Shown one piece after another: positions 9,317 through 19,509 of a stretch of DNA of 64,000 nucleotides. The stretch's first letter is position 1; each line of letters starts with the position of its first letter. The notes beneath the pieces were generated by a model. That model ran no database searches. It was not told the DNA's origin and saw only the letters and a list, made by a program, of their open reading frames with translations. The position numbers were made by a program, and so were the translations under genes. This DNA comes from Acanthacorydalis orientalis (Eukaryota; Arthropoda; Insecta; Megaloptera; Corydalidae): NCBI GenBank assembly GCA_034766995.1, contig CM068314.1:662001-726000 (forward strand), in the 5' to 3' direction.

Positions 9317-12300
9317 CGACGTTGGTCGGCCACTTCCTCGGACTCTTCTCCCATTGATCGCGCACCTTATGCGACCATCCGGCCGTCCTGCGACACTTCG
9401 CCGACCGTTCGCGCACGATCACCCATCCCGGCATCGTTCCCTCGTCGTCGACCGGACTCTCCGGTTCGGATATGTCGACCCAGTCGTCGCTCCGGTCGCT
9501 CGAGCTCAGCTCGCTGCCGGCCTTGCAGCAGTACGTCGCGCCCGAATCCGCGTTCCAGCCGAGCAGCGAACGGCCGCCGTACAGGCTGTTGCTCTGCTGA
9601 TCGTACGATATGATCGAGCCGCGATTCGAACCCGAGTTCGAGTTCTGATCGTCGTGGCGGCGTCGTCTGCGGCGCTCGCTCCCGTCGACGTAGATCGATT
9701 CGTAGCAGTTCGGCGAGCCCTTCTCGCTGACGGTGACCGCGCTCGAGCCGCTCGACCCGAAGTCGTCGTAGAACATCGAGTTGCCTGTACAGTGCACGAT
9801 TCCTCCTCCTCCTCCCCCGCCTCCTCTGCCCGCGTCGCTCCGCTTCGGGCGATCGTCGCGACGCTGGCACCCCTTGCGAGGCGCTTCCGGACTCAGAGAG
9901 TAAATCGACTCGTAGCAATTCGACTCGGACATGACCTCCGGATCGTTCTTCATGCTGTAGTACATGTTCGTCTCGCTCTCGGAATAATCGTCCGGACGAA
10001 CGCTGTCCGGCTTCGGCGGTAACGGTTCCGCGGACCCGTTCAACATCCTCCTAGGCGGTATCGACTTCGTCTGCTGGTCTTTCGGATCGTTCCTGGCCGG
10101 AAGCTGTTCGTACAGACTCTCCTCGTCCCCTTTACAGTATTCATAACCGTCGCTGTGTTGATCCAGATCTTCATATTTGGAACTGATGCAATACTCATAG
10201 CTGTGTACGCTGACGTCGTCGTCCCTCTTCGATTCGCCGGCGACGACTTCGTCGTCGGCGGTAGGCGGTAACGGTAGATTAGGAAGATTCGAGTACTTCC
10301 GTTTAGTCGAACCTTCGACGCCGCACCGAACGAGATCCGGCAGCGGCGGATCGACATCGCTGGGCGTCAACGGTTCGTAATCGTCCTCCTCCTGCTTACA
10401 ACTACCGTTCCTCTTCAACGTCGTCGTGATATCCTCCTTGAACTTCTGTATAATCGCATCGGTCTTCGCCATCATCGTCCTGTACTCCCTCTCGTCGTGC
10501 GACTTCGACGCTGGAGGACTACTCCCTTCGGCATCGCCGCCGCCGACATTCCTGATAATCCCCGCGTCCGTGTCGTCCGTCCGTAGCTTCGGCTCGCCGG
10601 TCCCGACGTAATCGTACAGGTTGTCCGTATCGCTGCTCGTCTTCGAAGCCGCGACGAACGGATCGGCGAACTCGTACGTCGTGAACGTCATTCGGAGCGA
10701 TTCCTTCGACTTCGACCTCCAGAGGAACGAGTTGTTCGGTTTGATCTTCGGCATAGACGGTCTCTGTTCGCTAGCGTTCGCGGCGACTTCTGGAACCGTC
10801 CGAGGACATTCTTCTGACGCGTCAGAAGATTCCAGAGTCTGTTCTCCGCTTCTGTCCGGTCCGGTATCCGCGACCGTTTCTACCGCGCGGACCGCGTCGT
10901 CGTCCGCTCGATTCGCGGACGGATCTTCGCTAGATTCGTCAACACCCGAACGGTCTGCAGCGTCGCTAGACCGTTCTGTGTTTTCTGGCCGTCTTTCCGT
11001 TTCCGTCCCGTCGTCCGAACTACGGACGGCGGGGGGGTCCGGGCGAGACGGTTCGGTCTGAATGTGGATCTCGTGCGCGGACGGTCTCCTCGTCGCCGAC
11101 GTCTGAACGTCGACGCTGTTTTGTACTTGCGGTTCAGTCTTGTTCTCTTTCTCTTGTTTCGCTATTAGTTTGATTTCGTTTCTCGACAGGTCCCTCAGTT
11201 TCGGTAATCCGTTTTTGTACACGAGCTGTTTCGTCTTCGACACGTTCTTCTCGGGTATCTTCGGTTTTGGCACGTTCTCCGCCGCGTCGCCGTTCTGGTC
11301 CGGACGCTTCTGCTCGAAGATCTGTATAGCGGCTCGGACACTCCCGACGGTGCTCCTGTTCGTGATCGTCTTGAAGCTCGGACGTCGTTTGACGCTCGGC
11401 TTCTTCCTCAGACTGCCCGTCTTCTCCGTCTGCTGCTTGACCGTTTCGGCGCCCACTTCTATACCTTCGAGCGGCGCGTTCCGTTCGATCGGCTCATCCG
11501 TCTCACCACGTTTAACGACGCTCGTGTGATTCGCGCCCTTCAGTATGCTCTTCGGCTCTTCGAGATAACCGATCCTCGCACGCACGCACACTTTGTTGCT
11601 AGCGTCCTTCTTCCATCCGGTCTCGCGTCTGACGCTCGGCTTCTTCCGTACGACCGGTCTCGCTCTCGCGGATTCCTCCAGCGCGCCGATCGTCCGTTTC
11701 AATTCTTTGGTCAGCTCTTCGTTCCGAACGCCGCTCTTCGGTTTCGTCGCGTCGTCGGACCGTACCTTGACGCTGTTCGCTCTCTTCACGGCTCGCATGA
11801 TCCTCGGCTCGTCCAGGATCGTGTTGTTCTCGTGCACCATCTGATTGAACTTAGACGTGAGCTGAGCGACCCTGTTCGGACTCAACGTCGTCATCGTCCG
11901 TCGAGTGTTCGGAGTCGAGCTTCGCACGCGGAAGCTGACCTTCCTCGCCGGATTCCTCTTGCCGTCGTCCTTCTTCAACGAACCAGGCTTCAGTACGATC
12001 CTGTGCGACGGCGCGGCTGGCGTGTGCGACGGCGCGGCTGGCGTGTGCGTCGTCTCGTGCTTCGGACGCGACTCTCTGACGACGTGCCACGTCTTGTTCG
12101 TCGTGTGATAAACATTCTGGTAACTGTGATCTGCAGGTCTCTCTCTTGCGCCCGTACTCGATTTCGACGGCGGTGAAACACGGTTCGCGCCCGTATTCGT
12201 CGACGTCGAATTCTCCTCGACGACTTTCGCGAGCGACGCGGCCGAAACGACGTCGGGTTCGATCCCGCAACTCCTCGCCAAAAACATCGACCGCGCCTCG

Positions 12301-12599
12301 TTCAGTCTACTAGTGCCGGTCGGCGACGTGCCGCCCTCCTTCTGTCCGCTCTCGACGTAATCGTTATTGTTCAGTGTCGGCGGCTGCGGCGCCGCGACTT
12401 CCGCGCGTCTCGTCGCCGTCGCGACGCCGATTCTGTTCGAAAGCGTCGCCGATCTAGCGGAATCGGCGTGCCGGAACCTGTGGAGGAACGACGCCGCGAC
12501 GCCGCGGTCGAGCGACAGCGTCTTGTCGACGCCCCGGCCGTTATCCGACATCGGTGGCCAATTCGACGCGTCGCCGATGCGCACACCGTCTGCCGTCAT
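9317..12599 (-). CDS. long coding exon of a large disordered signalling-type protein (partial)
   Basis: This is the one convincing protein-coding piece. An ATG at 12599 follows an in-frame TAA 48 nt upstream. The frame runs 1,094 codons plus one base to a perfect GTAAGT donor, giving a phase-1 junction after the residues KWPTNV. Read-through past the donor adds only 14 residues (stop at 9273). Most of the protein looks disordered: a doubled HTPAAPS heptapeptide (about residues 185-199), basic Ser/Arg stretches (RKKPSVR-type, about 310-420), an acidic Ser/Asp/Glu region (about 520-600), a short helical KTDAIIQKFKED segment (about 710), an SH3-ligand-like PLPPKP (about 860), and repeated tyrosine motifs: YDYVG, YEYC twice, and CYESIY twice (about 893 and 963). 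A run of eight Gly lies near 927 and of six Arg near 970. Such features fit a docking scaffold or the N-terminal part of a Rho-GEF (ephexin/Gef64C-like), but that is a guess; I do not recognise the family. High GC and CpG set it apart from its surroundings. Confidence 0.85.
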
Positions 12600-12693
12600 T
12601 CTCGCGAACTGGTCTGCAGCTGCTGCGATGTCGACGAGGACGGGAGATTATTTGCATTGCATAGACGTGCGCGATGATCGGCTACGGTTTAGT
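12600..12693 (-). other. 5' UTR segment with a tiny upstream ORF
   Basis: These 94 nt lie between the splice acceptor and the ATG of the long exon. They contain one upstream ATG (12662) that starts a four-codon frame (MQCK) and ends at a TAA in the same frame as the main ORF (12648). That stop is what fixes the main start. The mini-ORF could dampen translation; this is inference. Confidence 0.65.
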
Positions 12694-12710
12694 CTGTAAA
12701 AAAAAACAAC
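12694..12710 (-). other. splice acceptor (polypyrimidine tract and TACAG)
   Basis: The minus strand reads GTTGTTTTTTTTTACAG|ACT, a strong acceptor with a continuous T tract. It implies at least one further 5' exon upstream (higher coordinates), which I cannot identify. Confidence 0.75.
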
Positions 12711-15700
12711 GATTACACACAAGCAAAGGATGCGTACAATGACCGAAGAAAGTATTGTCACAGTTCAGATTTTCATAAATAAATCCTTTCAATTTCGGTA
12801 ACCGAAAATATTTTGCTAAAATATTCGCAAGCTTTCATGGACTTTTTTTTAATTTATTGTTTATTTTTTTTTCTTAATTTATCAGAAGACTGGGTGTGTG
12901 ATGCGAATTCAAATTAATAAAAAAAGTAGTAGAAGAGGTGAGAAATGAGGGAGTTGATACTATGTGAAATGATGTAAATCCAAAGCCCTCACTGATTTTT
13001 TTTACTACTTTACTATTAAAAGAAGAAGGGGCGACCTACATATACAAATCAAAAAGGTCATAAAGAAGAATACTTGCAAAATTTAGGTCAGATAGGTGGG
13101 GGTGGGGCTTTGAAAGAGATAAGTATGGAAACAAAGTATGTAAATTTATCCCTTTGAGTCGGTTCTTATTAATTCATTTTATAGCTACTATAATTGAAAA
13201 AGTACAATAATCGAACAAACGATACTGGAAAACCCCGGTTTTATCTAACTGAAACATAAATAAATGTTACTGGAACGAGCAACAATCATTATTTGTTTCC
13301 ACAAACGAATTGTTTTTTCATTTCACAACCTGTACGAAATTCTGACGTTCTGTGGATGGATGGATGGCGTTGTAATCGAAATGCATACAAGCGACGAGCG
13401 ATTATAATTTATTGAATATTTTTGATTGAAACGACGTTCCCTGGAACCCGTGAGTTGAAAAAACGATCCGTTTGTGACGGTACGTTCAGCCACGCTTTGT
13501 TGTGAAACAATCGAGAAGAAGTTAACTGTCGAGTTGAAAGAACTTCTTCATACATTTCTTCGCATACATGATTACTGATCTCGGAACCAGAAATTCTAGA
13601 CGAGTGGGACGACGGTTTTTGTTCGGTCGACGCCCATGCATCAGAAAAAAAAGTCTAGAGCGCCGCGAGTTCCGCGAACCGTTTTTGTTCTCGGATCGGT
13701 TTCTGCGTACACGAGCGATGTTGATTTTTGTTTAATTAGAATTTTCAAGAATTCGTCCGTCGCGTCGACGGCGACGAACTGTTACCAACCGAACAGAAAC
13801 AATGGATTCACGTTACGTTCAACTGTCACTTAATCGGACGACATAACGGAACGCATACACAGAGAACAGACATTAGAAGGAAATAGTACCGAAAACTATT
13901 TATATAAAACGACTGGACAGCGCTGGCACTGGAAACTTGGAATTTTTTGATACCGTTATGGATAAAATGAAATATCTTTCTATTTTGAAAAAATAATTAA
14001 AGCTATTTGCTCAGAAATTAAAAATCCCGCCGGTATATTACTTTCAACAAGACAAACAACGCAAAACACACCTCGTTTATTGTTCGAGAATGGTGCTTGT
14101 ACAATGTTTGAAAAATGTTAGACTTCCCAGCAAAGACTCCCCTGAAAAGGGGACAGACGAATTTGACATTTAAAAGAATTCAAATATAAATAATTAAATA
14201 GACTGAAATGTAAACAAAAAAAATATTAAAAACGACCGAGACGACACAAAAACAAATGACTGGAACGAACGCACGTTTTTCTGATTTCCGCGCGTCGTTT
14301 AGAATCGAAAATACTGATTAGAAAACATCTAGAAGCGTCGCACGAAGGGAGTCAGTGAAAGCCGCGATCCAGTCGGTACAGAATCTGTTTTGTAACGTCG
14401 ACGAAAGTCGCTCCGGACAAAAGGAAAATGGAAATTCATCGACAAGTGTTCGTCCGAAGACCGTTTTCACCGAAGTTGGCGTGTCATCAATACAAATAAC
14501 GACACGCGGACATATTATGAATATTTATATGTATATTATGACAGACGGTGAAAAGAACGTCGCGATACTGACATCAATCCGATGCGCAGGTGTTTATCAA
14601 ACGGACAGATGATTCGATTTGAAAATATTCTAGCCGATAAAGCAGACTTTCTGTACGAATGTGCAGACACAGCAGACGGTTACAATCAACGTTCACAGAT
14701 GCCGTAGTGTGGTACGTTCGCGCGCTTATTTATCTGTATCATTTGTTTAAATGACCGACGGCCGCAATGGCCGCAATCAAGAACTCGAAAGTGTGCTGCG
14801 ACATGTTGTTGTAGGTGTAATAAATCTCGATCACTTTCATATCGTTTGAATTGCAAGGAATCTCGGAACGCGCTCGTGAAATTTATGGGACCTTTTTAAT
14901 CCCATTTGTAATTTAAAAGCAACAGACATAATAAATATTGACTGGCAATATTTTAAATGTACATTTTTTCTAAATAGAAAGACAAAATAAGTGTAAAACA
15001 TGGCTTTGGTTTTGTCTATGGTGTGTAAAACACTGTCAACAAATATAAACAAACAATTGAAAATGATAGTTTGATCACTTTCCATTATTAAGTATCGTTT
15101 TATCTTTTTCTAATGTAACATCTATGTAAATATCACAATCAACAATGAAAACTTTATAAAGGTAGCGTTGCAAACACAAATCGTTTATTTAAAACAGAAA
15201 GCGAGATTTGATTTTTATCGAAACGTCATGTCCCCGTCTCACTCACCAACTAAAATGTATGTTTTTCATAGATATCGTTGATTTTATAAGTAACACACTA
15301 AAAGGTATTTAATTTATCTTGTCTATCGTACATGGCCAACTACACTTTTCTGACAAGGATAGTTAATTATTCGTTAACATTACATTTCGTACTTCCATCT
15401 CTGTTTTACTTGTTTCTACTCTAAATGAGATAGATCTATAGGTGAGGTGTGCGTTTCTCTAAACCTTTTATTCGTAATTTTCGGAATGAAATTGCTAGTT
15501 CATATTTATTATGTATATGGTTGGAAATGTGGCACAGATGCGTGGAACAACATAAATAGTTTAACGGGTCGAGGCGATCAAGTTGAGATGAAAATGATTT
15601 CAGTAAAAAAAAGTCAATTAAAAAATGTCGTCACTGTGTCGACGGCATCACATTATCGGAAAAACAGATACGAAAATATAGCAACAAGTATACATTTAAT

Positions 15701-15772
15701 ACTGTTGGTCAATTCATGAATGAATCACTACTTCTAAACAATACAAATATTCGTTATTAATATGTTCAACTG
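12711..15772. other. upstream region or first intron, nothing recognised
   Basis: AT-rich, with scattered CpG-rich patches (about 13330-13860 and 14230-14700) that could hold 5' exons or enhancers of the minus-strand gene. All open frames are short and none shows a domain. Confidence 0.4.
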
Positions 15773-15964
15773 TTACTCATCGATTATTTTGATTGTTTTC
15801 ATGGACTTTTCGTACCTCGTTTCTGATTTCATAAGCGGCATTTCATAATTAAAATTCCCAATAATAAGCGGTTGTCGAAATTTACATGAGAAAAATTGTA
15901 TTATTTTCATAATAGCTTGTTGCTGTATTATTAAGTGTGGTTCAAGTGCTCCAGGAACGCTCAA
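15773..15964 (-). pseudogene. possible LINE endonuclease fragment
   Basis: A 64-codon minus-strand frame contains KFRQPLIIGNFNYEMPLMKS. This resembles the (L)IIGDFNYP--W signature of non-LTR retrotransposon endonucleases, with the catalytic Asp replaced by Asn. Nothing else of the element is recognisable, so the call rests on one motif. Confidence 0.3.
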
Positions 15965-16296
15965 AGAAATGAACGAAGCTTATGGTTATGAGATTCTAAA
16001 AGAAAAACAGCAGCGTTCAAGTAACATGACCGATTCGAACGACAAAAAATGTTCCAGTCGTTTTGTGATTTTGAAGTGTGTCGACTTTAACACTTAAAGA
16101 CACTTTATATCTTCGACGAGTAGTCGGCATAATCTCACAAAACTAGGACGAACACTATGGCGTCCGGAAAGCAACATATTAAGCTGGAAAGATTTGTTCG
16201 GCTTCGACTCAAAGCCGTCTTATTTTTTTCGACGACTGATTCGTCGCTCGCCCGACAGTTGGGGCAGGATTATACAAAATGGTGAGATTTTTTCAG

Positions 16297-16349
16297 GATT
16301 GAAATGTATTGCATTTTTCCATAAACATTCATTCTCTGTTTTAAAAAAT
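16297..16349 (+). repeat. dispersed repeat with A-rich end, copy 3
   Basis: Third, most diverged copy of the repeat seen at 1167 and 5509, with ATTGAAATGTATTGCATTTT and ACATTCATTCTCT preserved. Confidence 0.5.
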
Positions 16350-16856
16350 GCACCGAACTAATCCGTCCACCTAACAGTTTCCTCTGGCACCCCGTGTACG
16401 CTACACAATTAATCAATCTATTGAACATTCCCGATCGGATTGACGGCTTGAAGAACGGTCCGTTCTTGAAAGTAAACCTAGCCATCCGCAGTACTAGAAT
16501 TGCACTGCGTTCTCCATCAACACCTTTCGAACATTTTCGAACGGATATGAACATTTCTAGCAGGCGTATCGATCGAACGAACCGCAATCGTGTCGATGAC
16601 CGTTCCTTCTCCGCACACACATTTGCTCAGATTCGGATCTAGGCCGCGGCTGTATCTCTTTTTCGACTGTTTTCGTTTATGGAGGAAAACGCTGCGGTCT
16701 ATGACGACCGACTCGGTTTAACTGGCGGCGAGTTTAAACCGCAACCGATCAACTGAAACAGTCTACACGAAGAATGGAAAAAGACCGACGCACGGAATCT
16801 GTAATTTAAATTCCTTTCAAACAGTATGTGTTGTTTGTACCTGAAAGCGTTGTTGC

Positions 16857-16915
16857 AACACACACATACACACACATGCGAGCCTTGTCAGCGTCCATGT
16901 GTGTGTGTGTGTGTA
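16857..16915. repeat. opposed (CA)n and (TG)n tracts
   Basis: ACACACACATACACACACATG is followed after about 20 bp by CATGTGTGTGTGTGTGTG, so the two tracts can pair as a hairpin. Confidence 0.8.
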
Positions 16916-17256
16916 TTACATTAAACTACTCTGGAAACACAGTGAAAGTGAATTAGTAGAAAATTAAACGGAGCCGACACAACGTTGCCGCGCTCGTATC
17001 GGACTATCGTTTTCTTGTTACTGCGTTCCTCGCGCACTTCTGTTTTTAATTAACACACATACACACATGATGTACGTACACGTACGTACGTAATCGAGCT
17101 CTCTCGCAAATAGGCCAATTCGAAACCGTTTAAATAACACAGATAGCTACATCCATTACCGCGTTAAGTAATGGTATTGTTGAAATCGAATAGGATCGTT
17201 TCTAGTGGTGATCGCGTGCCGTTCTATGATTTATATTATTCTTTGATACAACGATA

Positions 17257-18195
17257 TTAACACCAGAACTACCGCACCAGTCGAAATGACTGGTCTTACA
17301 ATTTCATTTTAAAATCGCTACCTCATGTTACATTTTTTTTCGCAACGATGTCATGACTTTTACAGCGATAACTGAGGAAATAGTTGAATGGATTTTATTT
17401 TTTTTATTAAAAATCAAAATAATGTTGTTGTATCATGTCTACTTATACCGATACCAGTCGAAATGACTGCTACCTGTGAAAGCGTAAGAGTGTCCTGCAA
17501 TCTGTTTACCGAACACGAATTAAGCAGTTCACTCGTTTCGTACAACTTCTCACACGTTCTTAGAATTATCACTGCGTATGATTCAGTACGATGGTGAAAA
17601 TTATCAGGAAAATTCCGGATCGATCGTGATGGTAACGCGAAACTAATGCATTCATTCGGAAATATATTCAGTCGTTCATTTTGATCTCGAGACGTAGAGT
17701 GTGTATTGATTTTTTTGTTGAATGTTGCACTCATGTTATTATAACATAATAAATAATAAAAAAAATAAGTATACAAATTATAATAAACGACATGTTATTT
17801 CAGTCAGAGCGAGGTGAGAAAAATGAATACAAAAATATTATTTTATGTGATCACTAGCTTTATTTTATTTTTGTAAGTCCTGAGAATGGCAAAACGATCG
17901 AAAATCTCTGAATTCTTGGAAAAACTGAACGATATACGAATGGAGTGCTCTGATATCGAGGACGATGAACTCGTATGACAGTGAAGGCGAACCAGGAGAA
18001 ATTGAAAATGAACTATGCGGCACTCACGATGAACTTTCCGGTAGTGAACAGAGTGGTGATGAGATTTTAGACGAAGAAAATCCACAAAAGTCCTCGGAAC
18101 GTGATAGTGAATTTGAAAATATTTTTAATTTACATAAAAGAAGATGTGCTCGAGTGCTTTCAAGTTCTGAAGATGAAAATGGAAGTGTACTACGT
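17257..18195 (+). mobile_element. piggyBac element 1, 5' part, cut by satellite DNA
   Basis: A TTAA target (17257-17260) is followed by CACCAGAACTACCGCACC and a subterminal palindrome ACCAGTC-GAAAT-GACTGGT. A second copy of the CCAGTC-GAAAT-GACTG motif lies near 17455. Both features are typical of piggyBac 5' ends. Downstream is the start of a transposase-like frame (17887). No 3' end is found, because sequence homologous to the ~0.5-kb satellite takes over at about 18195. Confidence 0.65.
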
Positions 18196-18200
18196 TTTTG
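17887..18200 (+). pseudogene. piggyBac-type transposase, N-terminal acidic region
   Basis: The frame opens with ATG and reads MAKRSKISEFLEKLNDIRM, then ends at a TGA near 17976. A frame shifted relative to it continues (YDSEGEPGEIENE, then DEILDEENPQKSS and finally ARVLSSSEDENGS). Acidic Ser/Asp/Glu-rich N-termini with an SSSEDEN-like motif are usual for piggyBac transposases. The catalytic DDE domain is absent because the frame runs into satellite sequence. One frameshift and the truncation make it non-functional. Confidence 0.55.
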
Positions 18201-19509
18201 ATAAAATCGGAATTGCAAACCAGTTTGAATGCTTTTGAAAAATCACGATTTTACATCAAACTACGTATACTGTAGGTCGTGTGGAGATTCAAAAAGTTGA
18301 TCTTCTTCATCAAAAACTAAGTATTTAGAAAGAATTGAATAGATCCAGGCTAAAAAATGTATTTCTAATTTAAAGATATGGGATTTATGACCGAGGTTCG
18401 TTTTCGAAGAATTCCATATCTTCCTTCGAGACATAAAAAGTGCAAAACCAATCGAATCTGCATGTTTTTCTCGTCGGATATTTTCATACGAGTCGGAAAA
18501 TATCTATTTTATAATACGGTGTTGGTTTTAGGGCGGTAAAGATGTCGATTTTCGAGATAAAAATTATTTAATCGCGAATGGCGATTTTTAGGCAAAAACT
18601 AAAATTGAAACAAAGCGCCGTTCTGCAAAGAAATATCAATTTATAATCGGCCGAAAGCGATTTTCAGTTAATACTTTGTTGTTCTTTGTGATAAAATCGT
18701 GAATTCGAATAGAAAAAATCACTTTCGAAAAATCATGATTTTTCATAAAATTTTGCATACTGTAGGTCGTGCGTTTTTTTTGGTCAAAAAATGAAAGTTG
18801 GAAATGGTCGACTTTTTCGCCACGAATTGATTATATAGAACGAATGTAATCGACTCAGGTCAAAAATTGTATTTCTTATAAGAAAATATGTGATTTATGA
18901 ACGAGAAAGGTTTTTGAAAAATTTCATCTTCTCTCCCAACGCATTTAAACCGTAAACAAATCGAAAGTATGCATTATTATTACCTGAAATATTTTTTTCA
19001 AAGAACAAAAATGTCTAATTGTAAGCTGATGACAATTTATAAAGCGAACATTTATTAATCTGTTAGTTAAAAAAATATTTATCCGAAAATGGCGATTTGC
19101 TAGTCGAAAAAAGAAAATCGAATTTCATAGCCGATTATCGCTCTTCGATCGTGGGAGAGCTGATTTTTCTCAATAATATGCTATTATTTTTGATAAAATC
19201 AAAATTCTAAGTCAGTTTGACGCTTTCGAAAAATTATGATTTTTCATCAAAATTTGCATACTGTAGGTCGTGCGTTTTTTTGGACCCAAAAATGAAAGTC
19301 GGAAATGTTAGAATGTTTCGATATAAATCGATTACTTCGACCGAATTAAATCGATTTGCGCTAAAATTACACTCTCTATTCCAAAATACAACTTTTGAGG
19401 AAGAGAATCTCTTTTAGAGAGTTTTGTATTTTCTCTCAAAATATCCAAAGTATGAAAAAAATTATAAAACCCGTTATTGTTAACTGAAATACATTTTTGT
19501 GGGTGAAAA
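18195..19509 (+). repeat. ~0.5-kb tandem repeat block, left (monomers A-B-C)
   Basis: Three related monomers, each marked by GCATACTGTAGGTCGTG or a variant, with anchors near 18270, 18760 and 19261 (spacing 490 and 501 bp). The third monomer (type C, containing AATGTTTCGATATAAATCGA) is cut about 240 bp after its anchor, where TGGGTGAAAAC passes straight into the first 81-bp unit. The same A, B and C types in the same order recur at 41341-43527. No coding content. Confidence 0.85.

Larger units (their letters stand above)
15965..17256. other. intergenic stretch with CpG-rich and CA-repeat parts
   Basis: Contains the third copy of the ATTGAAATGTATT repeat (16297-16349) and a CpG-rich section at about 16430-16760. 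A (CA)n tract and an opposed (TG)n tract lie at 16857-16915, and an ACGTACGT-rich patch at 17075-17095. No gene is recognised. Confidence 0.4.

Noticed and set aside
9293..12699. Numerous 60-220-codon frames on the plus strand and in other minus frames
   Set aside because: They are shadows of the long GC-rich minus-strand exon; low-complexity composition and no domains.
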